A stretch of 64,000 nucleotides of DNA from Paracoccus salipaludis. GTDB taxonomy: Bacteria > Pseudomonadota > Alphaproteobacteria > Rhodobacterales > Rhodobacteraceae. Numbering within the stretch: the stretch's first letter is position 1; each line of letters opens with the position of its first letter. The position numbers and the translations under genes were made by a program. The stretch spans positions 17,795 to 81,794 of the forward strand of contig NZ_NSJZ01000014.1 of the NCBI RefSeq assembly GCF_002287065.1, written 5' to 3'. The notes beneath the pieces were generated by a model. That model worked only from the letters and a program-made list of their open reading frames with translations, was not told the origin of the DNA and did not search any database. Shown here piece by piece: positions 1 to 10,021 of the stretch.

Positions 1-15
1 AAAAGCGCGCCGGAA

Positions 16-723
16 TCAGGCGGCCGAGCTGTCCCCGGGCCGCTTGCCCGCCTTCTTGCCGGCCTTCTCGGCGTCCTTCCGGGCTTTGCGCGCGGCCTTG
101 TCCTCGGCCTTCTCGGCCTCCTTGACGCGCTTGCGCTCGGCTTTCTCGGCGTCCTTGCGGGCCTTCTTCTCGGCCTTGTCCTCGCGCGCGGCGCCCGCTT
201 CGGCCTTGCGCCCGGGCAGCGGGGCCGCGCCGCCTTCCCGCCGCGCGGCCGGCGAGGCCTCGGGCGCGAGGGCGCCCGCCTCGGCCCGGCTCATCTTCGG
301 CGCGCGCACGGGCTCGGCCGCCGGCTCCGGCGCCGGCTCGGACGATTGCGGTTTGGGCATCTTGCGGGCGCCGGGACGGCCCGCGCGGATCCCGGGGGAA
401 CGCGGGGCACGGGCACCCGCCGCCGCTGCGGCAGGCGCCGGGACCTGATCCTGCTCGCCGGCATCATCCTCGGCCGCGGCCTCGCCGCGCCGCACGATCT
501 CGGCCCGCACCCGGCGGAGCGCCGCGCCCAGGTCCTTGACCTGCTGCTCGTCGCCGCCCTTGCCGCGCGTTTCGTCGCGCAAGGCCCTGATCTTCCGGGC
601 CAGCGTGCCCAGCGCCCGGTCGGCCTGCCGGCCCAGAGCGGGCTGCCGCGACCTGGCGACCAGCGTTTCGGCATCGTCGGTGGCGCCACCACCGGCTTCA
701 TCGGGCTTCGCAACTTTCGCCAT
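16..723 (-). CDS. Lys/Ala/Glu-rich hypothetical protein
   Basis: I do not recognise this 235-residue protein. The first ~75 residues look like a charged helical region with many Arg/Lys and Asp/Glu; the middle is Pro/Ala-rich and disordered-looking; the last ~60 residues are a low-complexity run of KAEK/ARKDAEKAE-type units, expected to be highly helical and basic. There is no signal peptide or membrane segment. The start at 723 has an AAGGACGAGC spacer typical of a ribosome binding site. The composition resembles histone-H1-like or other nucleic-acid-binding tails, but that is only analogy. The gene is monocistronic; the next gene downstream is outside the window. Confidence 0.6.
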   Translation of the reverse strand: MAKVAKPDEAGGGATDDAETLVARSRQPALGRQADRALGTLARKIRALRDETRGKGGDEQQVKDLGAALRRVRAEIVRRGEAAAEDDAGEQDQVPAPAAAAAGARAPRSPGIRAGRPGARKMPKPQSSEPAPEPAAEPVRAPKMSRAEAGALAPEASPAARREGGAAPLPGRKAEAGAAREDKAEKKARKDAEKAERKRVKEAEKAEDKAARKARKDAEKAGKKAGKRPGDSSAA

Positions 724-813
724 GCTCGTCCTTGCCGTCCTTCATGAGGGGCGGATCGCCCGCAAATGCCTGTTTTGGCCAGACGTTTGCGCAAGAATCA
801 CAGCGGCGCAATG

Positions 814-843
814 CAAAAACGCCCGGCGCGAGGGGCCGGGCGT
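814..843 (-). terminator. Intrinsic terminator of the L,D-transpeptidase gene
   Basis: A 9-bp perfect stem (ACGCCCGGC at 819-827 pairing with GCCGGGCGT at 835-843) is followed on the minus strand by a run of five T (814-818). It sits just downstream of the stop codon at 865, so it should end that transcript. Confidence 0.8.
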
Positions 844-864
844 CTTTGAGGGCAGGTCAGGCGA

Positions 865-1665
865 TCAGTAGGACGGGACCGCGCTTTCGACCAGCGCGAC
901 GGTCTGGACGGGGGCACCCGCCGCGGCCGCGGTCTGCACGGGCGCGGCAGCCGGTTCCAGGTAGCCGTCCGGGGTCTGGATCAGCGGGCCTTCCAGCAGG
1001 CGCGATTCCGCCTCGGTCCGGACCTTCACGGTCGTGCCGGTCGGGATGCGGTCGAACAGGTCCATGATGTCCTGGTTGAACAGCCGGATGCAGCCCGCCG
1101 AAGTCGCCTTGCCGATCGACGAAGGGTCCATCGTGCCGTGGATGCGGTAATAGGTGTCGCGGCCGCCCTCGTAGAGATAAAGCGCCCGCGAGCCCAGCGG
1201 GTTGCTGAGGCCGCCCGACACGCCGTTGCGGAACTGGCCGTAAAGCTCGGGCTCGGTCGCCACCATGTTCGCCGTGGGCGTCCAGGACGGCCAGCGCGCC
1301 TTGCGCTTGATCGTCGCGGTGCCCGCGTATCCCACGCCCGCGCGGCCGACGGCGATGCCGACCCGGGTCGCCATGCCGCCGTTCTCGACCAGGTAGAGGA
1401 AGCGCGCATACGGATCGACGACCACGGTGCCGGGCGCGTCGGGGCCGTTATAGGGAACGCGGGTGCGCACGTTGCGCTCGCGCAGGTAGGCGGGCTTGAT
1501 CGCCGGGATCGGCAGCGCCTCGCCGCTCGGGCCCTGGTCGACCCGGGCCTGGTAGATATCGGGCACGAAGTTGTTGGCCGGCGGCGCCTGGACGGGCGGC
1601 GTGGTGGGGCCGCAGGCGGCAAGGCCCAGGGCGCAGGCCAAAAGGGCAGCAGAGGCGAGACGCAT
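865..1665 (-). CDS. L,D-transpeptidase (YkuD family) lipoprotein
   Basis: This 266-residue protein should form or remodel 3-3 peptidoglycan cross-links or attach proteins to the wall in the periplasm. Residues 1-18 form a lipoprotein signal peptide with lipobox LAAC (Cys18). The YkuD catalytic domain spans about residues 75-220, with His176 in the HGTMDP motif and the nucleophile Cys192 in SAGCIRL. The C-terminal ~40 residues are Ala/Pro/Val-rich and look disordered. I chose the ATG at 1665 because it begins the signal peptide and has AAGGAT upstream; the frame stays open further upstream but without a credible start. Family assignment is firm; the exact linkage it makes is not known. Confidence 0.9.
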   Translation of the reverse strand: MRLASAALLACALGLAACGPTTPPVQAPPANNFVPDIYQARVDQGPSGEALPIPAIKPAYLRERNVRTRVPYNGPDAPGTVVVDPYARFLYLVENGGMATRVGIAVGRAGVGYAGTATIKRKARWPSWTPTANMVATEPELYGQFRNGVSGGLSNPLGSRALYLYEGGRDTYYRIHGTMDPSSIGKATSAGCIRLFNQDIMDLFDRIPTGTTVKVRTEAESRLLEGPLIQTPDGYLEPAAAPVQTAAAAGAPVQTVALVESAVPSY

Positions 1666-2016
1666 CTGGTGGTTATCCTTCACGCATGGCAGCGCGCGCG
1701 TCAGACCGGACGCTGCGCAGAGGTTGGCAGAATGGCCGGCGCGAATCGCAGGGCAGGCTGCGGGCCGGTCCGATCGGCCCATAGGCCGACGAAGCGCGGC
1801 CGTCGTCAAGAATTGCACCGGCATCGCCACAACATCGTGACAAATTTGCCGCGCCCGCGACTTTTTGAACACGACGTGATCTGTTGCCGATTTGGCGCAG
1901 CCCCCCAAAGCCTTCGATCATGTTCCCGGCAAGCCGGAACCGCCCTTGGAAATCAACGTTCCGCCCACATCCGGCGGCCCGGTGTGGCCTGCCCTCAACC
2001 GACAAAAGGAAGAACA
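1666..2016. other. Divergent intergenic region
   Basis: This 351-bp gap separates the divergent L,D-transpeptidase and GlsB-type genes. I see no open frame worth calling. It holds an EcfG-like promoter for the rightward gene; I could not identify the leftward promoter. Confidence 0.6.
1936..1960 (+). promoter_or_regulatory. EcfG-type (general stress) promoter candidate
   Basis: GGAAC at 1936-1940 and CGTT at 1957-1960 are separated by exactly 16 bases, matching the alphaproteobacterial EcfG consensus GGAAC-N16/17-CGTT. It lies 56 bases upstream of the ATG of a stress-type membrane protein. The match is seen directly; use by an EcfG-like sigma factor is inferred, and some Rhodobacteraceae may lack EcfG. 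Confidence 0.5.
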
Positions 2017-2307
2017 ATGAGCTTCATCATCTCCATCATCATCGGTGCCATTGCGGGCTGGCTCGCCGGCCTGATCGTCAAGGGCGGCGGTCAGGGCGTC
2101 GTCATGAACATCGTGGTGGGCGTTCTCGGCGCCCTTCTGGCCGGCTGGCTGTTCCCCGCGCTGGGCTGGAACCTGGGCGCGGCGCCCGCGGTCCCCGGCG
2201 CCACGGTCCAGGGCACCAGCTTCATCGGCTCGATCGTGTTCTCGACCATCGGCGCGGTGATCCTGCTGCTGATCGTGTCGCTGTTCACCGGCCGCCGCCG
2301 CGGCTGA
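2017..2307 (+). CDS. GlsB/YeaQ/YmgE family stress-response membrane protein
   Basis: This is a 96-residue, very hydrophobic protein of the transglycosylase-associated/GlsB family, small inner-membrane proteins often induced by envelope or osmotic stress; the biochemical role is unknown. Three hydrophobic segments are visible (about residues 2-22, 27-48, 66-88), with GAIAGWLAG near the N-terminus typical of the family. The ATG at 2017 follows AAAAGGAAG. The frame is open far upstream but only this start gives a family-length protein. The EcfG-like promoter upstream fits a stress role. Confidence 0.88.
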   Translation: MSFIISIIIGAIAGWLAGLIVKGGGQGVVMNIVVGVLGALLAGWLFPALGWNLGAAPAVPGATVQGTSFIGSIVFSTIGAVILLLIVSLFTGRRRG

Positions 2308-2353
2308 GCCCCCTGCTGCCCGGCGGCCCGGTCCTCCCCCTTGGGCCGCCGCT

Positions 2354-2761
2354 TCAGGCCCCCGCCGTCTGCCCGGTGGGGGCCTGTGATTTCCATTCCT
2401 CGATCTGGCGCGCCACCTCGGCCCCGATGCACAGGATCCGCCGCGGTTTCAGCGCCTGCGCCAGCGCCGCCAGCCCGTCTGCCGCCCCGCCCTCGTGCCC
2501 CAGGGCACAGCCCTCCGGCAGAAGCCGCGCCGCTTCTGCCCAGGTCTTCGTCCAGTCCCCGACATGGGCGGCTACCCACAGCGCCTCGCGTGCGGTGACG
2601 ACCAGCAGCGCCCCCGTCCCCGTCCCCGGCGCATCTCCGCCATAATGGGCAAGGCTGCGGGGCGAGGACAGGACCGCCGCCTCGACCCCGCGGCCGTCCA
2701 TGATCGCCCGCAACGCCAGGCAGCGCAGGGCAAGGCTGTCGGAGGGGAAAGGGGCGGACAT
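2354..2761 (-). CDS. Orphan creatinase-N-like domain protein
   Basis: The 135-residue product resembles the N-terminal domain of M24 peptidases (creatinase/Xaa-Pro aminopeptidase): near the N-terminus it reads RCLALRAIMDGRGVEAAVL followed by SSPRSLAHYGG, the usual start of that fold. The metal-binding pita-bread catalytic domain is absent; the protein simply stops after the first domain. It may be a relic or a stand-alone binding domain. I took the ATG at 2761 because longer frames run into the divergent MFS gene. The family link is by pattern recognition only. Confidence 0.5.
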   Translation of the reverse strand: MSAPFPSDSLALRCLALRAIMDGRGVEAAVLSSPRSLAHYGGDAPGTGTGALLVVTAREALWVAAHVGDWTKTWAEAARLLPEGCALGHEGGAADGLAALAQALKPRRILCIGAEVARQIEEWKSQAPTGQTAGA

Positions 2762-2909
2762 GCGGACCTCGGGCGGCGAGCAGCCGCAGCATGGCCGCGT
2801 GGTGCCCCGGGTCAAGTCGAGCAGCCTGGCCCTGCCCGGCCAACCCGTGCCGACGCCCGATTGCCCTCGCCGGATTGCCCTTCCCGCCGGGACCGCTAGT
2901 CTGGCGCGG

Positions 2910-4541
2910 ATGTCGCGCCCGTCCGCCCTTGCCCCGTTCCGCCACAAGGCGTTCCGCACCCTTTGGGCGGCGACGCTGGTGTCGAACTTCGGCGGGCTGG
3001 TGCAGGCCGTGGGTGCGGCCTGGATGATGACGCAGCTGACCGACAGCGCGACGCTGGTGGCGCTGGTGCAGGCCTCGAACACGCTGCCGATCATGCTGTT
3101 CGCCCTGCTGTCGGGCGCGCTGGCCGACATCTTCGAACGCAAGCGGCTTTTGCTGATCGCCTTGGGCGTCATGGCCAGCGTGTCGCTGTTTCTGGCGGTG
3201 GTGGCGGGCTACGGCTGGCTCGATCCCTACAGCCTGCTGGCGCTGACCTTCCTGATCGGGATGGGACAGGCGCTGTACAACCCGCCCTGGCAGGCCAGCA
3301 TGGGCGACCTGGTCCCGCGCGAGGACCTGCCGGCGGCGGTCACGCTGAACTCGGTCGGCTTCAACCTGATGCGCTCGGTCGGCCCGGCGGCGGGCGGGCT
3401 GATCGTTGCGGGCTATGGCGCGGCCGCGGCCTTTGCCGTCAACGCCTTCAGCTACGTCCCGCTGATCTTCGCGCTGACCCGCTGGAAGCCGCCCGCCCGC
3501 AAGCGCGACGTCCCGCCCGAGCCGCTGGCCCCCGCCGTCGCCGCGGGCCTGCGCTATGTCGCGCTGTCGCCGAACCTGATGCGCGTGCTGGCGCGCGGCG
3601 CGCTGTTCGGCCTTTCGGCGGTCGCCGTGCTGGCCCTGCTGCCCCTGATCGCGACCGAGCACCCCGAAAGCGGCTCGCTGACGCTGGGCCTGCTGCTGGG
3701 CTGCTACGGCCTGGGCGCGATCCTCGGTGCCGCCGCCAACGGCCGCATCCGCGAGCGGATGAACAACGAGAACGTCGTGCGGGTCGCCTTCATGGGCTTC
3801 GCGGCCTCGTGCCTGGTCCTTTCGACCAGCGACAACGTCTTCGTACAGGGGCTGGCGTTGCTGCCCGCCGGGGCCTCGTGGGTGCTGGCGCTTTCGCTGT
3901 TCAACGTGACCGTGCAGCTGTCCACGCCGCGCTGGGTCGTGGCGCGCGCGCTGGCGCTTTACCAGACCGCGACCTTCGGGGGGATGGCGGCGGGAAGCTG
4001 GCTCTGGGGAATGGTGGCCGACCTGCAGGGGCTGGACGCGGCGCTGGTCTGCGCGGCGGGCCTGCTGATCCTCGGCGCCGTGATCGGCCACTGGTTCAGC
4101 CAGCCCGAGTTCGGCAAGCTCGATCTCGACCCCGTGGGCCGGTTCCGCGCGCCCGAACTGGCGCTGGACCTGCGCGGCCGGTCGGGGCCGATCATGGTGA
4201 TGGTGGATTATGTCATCGACATCGGGGACACGCCCGAGTTCCTGCGCCTGATGGCCCGCCGCCGCGCCAGCCGCCGCCGCAACGGGGCGCGCAACTGGGC
4301 GCTGCTGCGCGATCTGGAAAACCCCCGGCACTGGTCGGAAAGCTACCACATCGCCACCTGGGACGAATATGTGCGCCACAACCTGCGCGGCACCCGCGCG
4401 GATGACGAGGTGATCCTGGCCCTGCGCGCCCTGCATCGCGGCGACGGCAATCCCGAGGTCCACCGCATGATCGAGCGGCACAGCGTCAGCCCACAGGACG
4501 ACCTGCCCCTGATCGGCAAGATCGAGGTGCCGGGGTCATGA
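2910..4541 (+). CDS. MFS exporter, EntS-like (MFS_3) with C-terminal ABM-like domain
   Basis: This 543-residue protein is a major facilitator superfamily exporter of the enterobactin-exporter/MFS_3 type, about 12 membrane segments over residues 15-410. The conserved loop after the second helix reads GALADIFERKRLL. After the membrane part a ~110-residue soluble tail (from about 425) resembles the antibiotic-biosynthesis-monooxygenase-like tail common in this subfamily. The likely job is efflux of a small molecule; the substrate is not predictable. Start at 2910 is the first ATG before the RHKAFRTLW motif. The stop overlaps the next gene by 4 bases (ATGA), beginning a coupled five-gene chain. 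Confidence 0.85.
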   Translation: MSRPSALAPFRHKAFRTLWAATLVSNFGGLVQAVGAAWMMTQLTDSATLVALVQASNTLPIMLFALLSGALADIFERKRLLLIALGVMASVSLFLAVVAGYGWLDPYSLLALTFLIGMGQALYNPPWQASMGDLVPREDLPAAVTLNSVGFNLMRSVGPAAGGLIVAGYGAAAAFAVNAFSYVPLIFALTRWKPPARKRDVPPEPLAPAVAAGLRYVALSPNLMRVLARGALFGLSAVAVLALLPLIATEHPESGSLTLGLLLGCYGLGAILGAAANGRIRERMNNENVVRVAFMGFAASCLVLSTSDNVFVQGLALLPAGASWVLALSLFNVTVQLSTPRWVVARALALYQTATFGGMAAGSWLWGMVADLQGLDAALVCAAGLLILGAVIGHWFSQPEFGKLDLDPVGRFRAPELALDLRGRSGPIMVMVDYVIDIGDTPEFLRLMARRRASRRRNGARNWALLRDLENPRHWSESYHIATWDEYVRHNLRGTRADDEVILALRALHRGDGNPEVHRMIERHSVSPQDDLPLIGKIEVPGS

Positions 4542-5026
4542 GCGCGACGATCCGCCCTGCCCGCTTCCCCGACGACCTCGGCGCCGTGCGGGCGCTGTTC
4601 GTGGAATACATCGAGGGGCTGGGCCTGGACCTGACCCATCAGGACGTGGACGGCGAACTCGCCGCCCTGCCCGGCAGCTACGTCCCGCCCCGGGGGGCCT
4701 TCCTTCTGGCCGAGCTGGAGGGCCGGCCTGTCGGCATCGGCGCCCTGCGCCCCCTGCCCGACGGCAGCGCCGAGCTGAAGCGGATGTATCTCCGCCCCGG
4801 AGCGCGGGGCCTGGGGCTGGGCCGGCGCATGGCCGAGGCGTTGATCGGCGCGGCGCGGGTGGCGGGCTGCGGGCTCGTCCGCCTGGACAGCCAGCGCGAC
4901 TTCACCGCGGCGCTGGCGCTCTATCGCGACCTCGGCTTCGTGGAAACCGCCCGCTACAACGACAATCCCCTGCCCGGCGCGCTGTTCATGGCGCTGGCGC
5001 TGTCGCCCCGGGGCGTTCCCGGATGA
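4538..5026 (+). CDS. GNAT family N-acetyltransferase
   Basis: A 162-residue GNAT acyltransferase that would transfer an acetyl group from acetyl-CoA to an amine. The acetyl-CoA pyrophosphate loop is visible as RPGARGLGLGRR at about residues 87-98, followed by the helix MAEALIGAA; the core covers nearly the whole length. It overlaps the MFS gene before it and the permease after it by ATGA, so it is probably translationally coupled to both. In a transporter operon it might acetylate the transported compound, but the substrate is unknown. Confidence 0.87.
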   Translation: MSATIRPARFPDDLGAVRALFVEYIEGLGLDLTHQDVDGELAALPGSYVPPRGAFLLAELEGRPVGIGALRPLPDGSAELKRMYLRPGARGLGLGRRMAEALIGAARVAGCGLVRLDSQRDFTAALALYRDLGFVETARYNDNPLPGALFMALALSPRGVPG

Positions 5027-5961
5027 GGATGCTGGCGCGGCGGCTCGCCCTGCTGGCGCTGGCGCTGGTTGTCGCCTCGGCGGTGATCTTCGCGGTGGTG
5101 GACCTCGTTCCGGGCGATCCGGCGGTGTTCGTGCTGGGCACCGGCGCGCGGCCCGACACGTTGGCCGCCCTGCGCCAGCAGCTGGGTCTGGACCTGCCCT
5201 GGCCCACCCGCTACGCGCGCTGGCTGGGCGGCGTCCTGACGGGCGATCTGGGCACGAGCCTTGCCTACAAGGCGCCGGTGGCGGGCATGATCCTCGACCG
5301 GGTGCAGGTTTCGCTGCCGCTGGCCCTGATGGCGCTGGGGCTGGCGGTCGCGGTGGCGCTGCCGGTGGGGATGCTGGCCGCCTCGCGCCGTGGCCGCCCG
5401 GCGGATGCGCTGGCGATGGGCGCCGCGCAGGTGGGCATCGCGCTGCCGAACTTCTGGTTCGCCATGCTTCTGGTGCTGGTCTTCGCCGTGAAGCTGCGCT
5501 GGCTTCCGGCCGGGGGCTTTCCCGGCTGGTCCGACCCCTTGGCGGCCCTGCGCGCCCTGGTCCTGCCCGCCGTGGCGCTGGCGCTGCCGCAGGCCGCGAT
5601 CCTCGCCCGCGTGCTGCGATCCGCGCTGATCGAGACGCTGGGCCAGGATTATATCCGCAGCGCCCGCGCCAAGGGCCTGAGCCGGGCGCAGGTCCTGCGC
5701 CGCCATGCCTTGCGGAACGCGCTGATCCCGGTGCTGACGATCCTGGGAATGCAGTTCTCGTTCCTGCTGGCGGGCGCGATCATCATCGAGAATGTCTTCT
5801 ACCTGCCGGGCCTCGGCCGGCTGATCTTCCAGGCGATCAGCCAGCGCGACCTCGTGGTCGTCCAGTCGGCGGTGCTGGTGCTGGTCGCAGCCGTGATCCT
5901 TGTCACCTTTCTGGTGGACCTGGCCTATGCCGCCGTGGACCCGAGGCTGAGGGGCCGATGA
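5023..5961 (+). CDS. Dpp/Opp-type ABC transporter permease (DppB-like)
   Basis: This 312-residue inner-membrane protein belongs to the DppB/OppB permease family of peptide, nickel or glycoside importers. An N-terminal membrane helix is followed by a periplasmic loop containing PGDPAVF and LGLDLP, then five more helices. The cytoplasmic EAA loop, which docks on the ATPase, is seen at about residues 205-225 (EtLgqdYirsARAKGLSr). It is ATGA-coupled on both sides. Unusually, no substrate-binding protein is encoded in the chain. Confidence 0.9.
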   Translation: MRMLARRLALLALALVVASAVIFAVVDLVPGDPAVFVLGTGARPDTLAALRQQLGLDLPWPTRYARWLGGVLTGDLGTSLAYKAPVAGMILDRVQVSLPLALMALGLAVAVALPVGMLAASRRGRPADALAMGAAQVGIALPNFWFAMLLVLVFAVKLRWLPAGGFPGWSDPLAALRALVLPAVALALPQAAILARVLRSALIETLGQDYIRSARAKGLSRAQVLRRHALRNALIPVLTILGMQFSFLLAGAIIIENVFYLPGLGRLIFQAISQRDLVVVQSAVLVLVAAVILVTFLVDLAYAAVDPRLRGR

Positions 5962-6784
5962 TCCCGGGGCGTCATCGCATGGGACTGGTCGCGGGCGCGG
6001 CGCTGGGAGCGATCGCGCTGGCGATGGCGCTGGTGTCGCTGGTCTGGACGCCCTTCGACGTGACGGGGGTGGATGTGGCGAACCGCCTGCTGCCCCCCGG
6101 CGGCGCCCATCCCCTGGGCACCGACCACCTGGGCCGCGACCTGCTGTCGATGGTGATGATCGGGGCGCGGACCTCGCTGTCGGTGGCGCTGCTGGCGGTC
6201 GGGATCGGCGCGGCCGTGGGCGTTCCGCTGGGGCTGGCGGCGGCCGCCTCGCGCGGGGGGTGGCTCGACGAGGCGATCATGCGTGCGGGCGACCTGGTCT
6301 TCGCCTTTCCCGCGCTGGTGACGGCGATCCTGATCACGGCGGCGCTGGGACCCTCGGCCGCCAACGCGATGCTGGCCATCGGGATCTTCAACATCCCGGT
6401 CTTCGCCCGCGTGACCCGGGCGGGCGCGCTGCCGCTGTGGACGCTGGACTACATCCGCGCGGCCGAGATTTCGGGCAAGGGCCCGGCCCGCATCAGCGCC
6501 GAACATATCCTGCCCAACGTGGCCAGCCTTCTGATCGTGCAGGGCACGATCCAGTTCGCCCTGGGCATCCTGGCCGAGGCCGGGCTGTCCTACGTGGGCC
6601 TGGGCGCGCAGCCCCCCACGCCAAGCTGGGGCCGGATGCTGGCCGACGCGCAGACAATGGTGACGCTGGCGCCCCATGTGGCGGTCGTGCCGGGGCTGGC
6701 GATCGTGCTGACGGTGCTTGGGCTGAACCTGCTGGGCGACGGCCTGCGCGACGCGCTGGACCCCCGGCTCAAGGCGCGGCTGAC

Positions 6785-6788
<4 letters not shown>
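5958..6788 (+). CDS. Dpp/Opp-type ABC transporter permease (DppC-like)
   Basis: The second permease of the importer, 276 residues, DppC/OppC family. The N-terminal helix is followed by HPLGTDHLGRDLLS, the hallmark sequence of this subfamily, and the EAA loop is at about residues 170-190 (YIRAAEISGKGP). The C-terminal GDGLRDALDPRL motif is also characteristic. It overlaps DppB-like and the ATPase gene by four bases each. Together with the preceding permease it should form the membrane channel. Confidence 0.9.
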
Positions 6789-8350
<1,562 letters not shown>

Positions 8351-8417
8351 CGCCGGGCACCCTTGCACCCCGGAACGGGCGCCCTACCTGTCAGGAGGCA
8401 CAACAAGGGAGCGGCCA

Positions 8418-8756
8418 ATGAAATGTCCGGTTGATGGCGAGACGCTGGTGATGGCGGACCGCAGCGGCGTCGAGATCGACTATTGCCCCAAATGCCGTGG
8501 CGTCTGGCTGGACCGGGGCGAGCTGGACAAGATCATCGACCGCGCCGGCGCGGCCCAGCAGCCGGCCCCGGCCGCCTTCGCCACGCCTGCCGCCGCGCCC
8601 ACCGCCGCGCCCCACCTGCAGGGCCGTCCGCCGTTCGGGGACCAGGGCCGCGCCGATGACCGTTATCGCGACCGCCACGACGATGACGACGACTACCATC
8701 GCCACGGCAAGAAGAAGCGGCGCGAGTCCTTCCTGGGCGATCTGTTCGATTTCTGA
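8418..8756 (+). CDS. Zinc-ribbon (zf-TFIIB) protein
   Basis: The 112-residue protein begins with a zf-TFIIB ribbon: CPVDGETL (Cys3) and YCPKCRGVWLDRGEL, the typical second knuckle. A Pro/Ala linker follows, then an Asp/His-rich stretch (about residues 75-98, DRHDDDDDYH-like) and a basic KKKRRE segment before a conserved-looking FLGDLFDF end. The His/Asp tract could bind metal. The function of the family is unknown. The ATG at 8418 lies after AAGGGAGCGG. It is a single gene ending at a hairpin shared with the convergent mcl1. Confidence 0.85.
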   Translation: MKCPVDGETLVMADRSGVEIDYCPKCRGVWLDRGELDKIIDRAGAAQQPAPAAFATPAAAPTAAPHLQGRPPFGDQGRADDRYRDRHDDDDDYHRHGKKKRRESFLGDLFDF

Positions 8757-8798
8757 AAAGGGCGGCGGTTCGGAAAAGCGGGGGCAGCCCCCGAAACA

Positions 8799-8831
8799 GA
8801 GACAGGCCCCGTAAGGGACGGGGCCTGTCGC
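8799..8831. terminator. Bidirectional hairpin between convergent genes
   Basis: A 12-bp perfect stem (8801-8812 with 8818-8829, loop AAGGG) lies between the convergent zinc-ribbon gene and mcl1. No strong T run follows on either strand, so it may act as a weak or Rho-assisted terminator. Confidence 0.5.
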
Positions 8832-8885
8832 TCCTCCCCCGGAAACGGCTGGCCTCCCCGCCGTGCCGTCCGGGTATGCGCTGTG

Positions 8886-9854
8886 TCAGCGGGTTGCCTC
8901 TGCCGCAATCAACTCTGCCTGACGCACGATCACTTGTGCCTGACGAATCGACGCGATGTCAACCAGTCTACCTTTGTATACCGCAGCGCCGGCGCCCGAG
9001 CGCTGAGCCTCGTCCATCGCGGCCAGGATTTCGCGCGCCTCGGCCACGGCCTTCTCGCCGGGCGAGAAGATCTCGTTGGCTAGGGCCACCTGGCTGGGAT
9101 GGATCGCCCATTTGCCGACCATGCCCAGCGTGGCCGAGCGCAGCGCCTGGGCGCGGAAGCCTTCCTGGTCGCTGAAGTCGCCGAACGGACCGTCCACCGG
9201 CAGCACGCCATGCGTGCGGCAGGCCGCGACGATGGCCGCCTGCGCCCAGTGCCAGGGATCGGCCCAGTATTTCTGCCCCGCATGGGCCATGTAATAGTTT
9301 TCCTGCGTCCCGCCGATGCCGGTCGTGGCCATGCCCATGCTGGCGGCGAAGTCGGCCGCGCCCAGGCTCATCGCCTGCAGGCGGGGGCTGGCGGCGGCGA
9401 TCTCCTCGACATGGCTGATGCCGGCGGCGCTTTCGATGATGACCTCGAAGGCGATGGGCTTGGTGCGCCCCTTGGCGCGTTCCACGGCCGTCACCAGCGC
9501 ATCCACCGCGTAGATGTCGGCGGCGTTGCCGACCTTGGGGATCATGATCGAATCCAGCCGGTCCGAGGCCTGTTCCAGCAGATCCACCACGTCGCGGTAC
9601 CAGAAGGGCGTGTCCAGCCCGTTGATTCGGACGGACAGCGTCTTGTTGCCCCACTCGACGTCGCCGATCGCCTGGATGACGTTCCGCCGCGCCTGCTCCT
9701 TGTCGTCGGGGGCGACCGAGTCCTCCAGATCAAGGTTGATCACGTCGGCGGCCGAACCTGCCATCTTCTCGAACAGCTGGGTGCGGGAACCGGGACCGAA
9801 AAGCTGGCAGCGGTTCAGCCGGGCGGGCGCAGGGGGTTGCAGGCGGAAGGACAT
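8886..9854 (-). CDS. mcl1: L-malyl-CoA/beta-methylmalyl-CoA lyase
   Basis: The 322-residue protein matches Mcl1 of Rhodobacter species closely as I recall it, over its whole length, including the N-terminus MSFRLQPPAPARLNRCQLFG, the LDLEDSVAPDD segment, and FEVIIESAAGISHVEEIA. It is a HpcH/HpaI (citrate-lyase-beta-like) TIM barrel that cleaves beta-methylmalyl-CoA to glyoxylate and propionyl-CoA and malyl-CoA to glyoxylate and acetyl-CoA, a late step of the ethylmalonyl-CoA pathway for acetyl-CoA assimilation. The Mg-binding Glu/Asp residues lie in the ESAAG and GAADFAAS motifs. The ATG at 9854 gives the family start; the frame is open upstream. It is divergent from the transaminase gene. Confidence 0.93.
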   Translation of the reverse strand: MSFRLQPPAPARLNRCQLFGPGSRTQLFEKMAGSAADVINLDLEDSVAPDDKEQARRNVIQAIGDVEWGNKTLSVRINGLDTPFWYRDVVDLLEQASDRLDSIMIPKVGNAADIYAVDALVTAVERAKGRTKPIAFEVIIESAAGISHVEEIAAASPRLQAMSLGAADFAASMGMATTGIGGTQENYYMAHAGQKYWADPWHWAQAAIVAACRTHGVLPVDGPFGDFSDQEGFRAQALRSATLGMVGKWAIHPSQVALANEIFSPGEKAVAEAREILAAMDEAQRSGAGAAVYKGRLVDIASIRQAQVIVRQAELIAAEATR

Positions 9855-10021
9855 GAGACCTCGGGCAAGGTTGTTGCGTCTGGCGGCGCCAAGTTGAAGG
9901 ATCATTGCTGCGCTTGCAACCATGCTTTCTGCACCTGCATGTGGCCCATCCGGCGGACAGGCCATTGATCGGCCGCCTGCCTTGGCGCAAAACCCATGCG
10001 CGCCCTTTCCAGGAGAACCCC

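Noticed and set aside
16..250. Possible tandem repeat at the left edge
   Set aside because: It is explained by KAEK-type codons of the Lys/Ala-rich protein; the units vary in length and sequence.
2091..4481. A 796-codon minus-strand open frame opposite the MFS gene
   Set aside because: The translation is low-complexity Gln/Arg/His-rich and antisense to a clear transporter. It is a GC-driven shadow.
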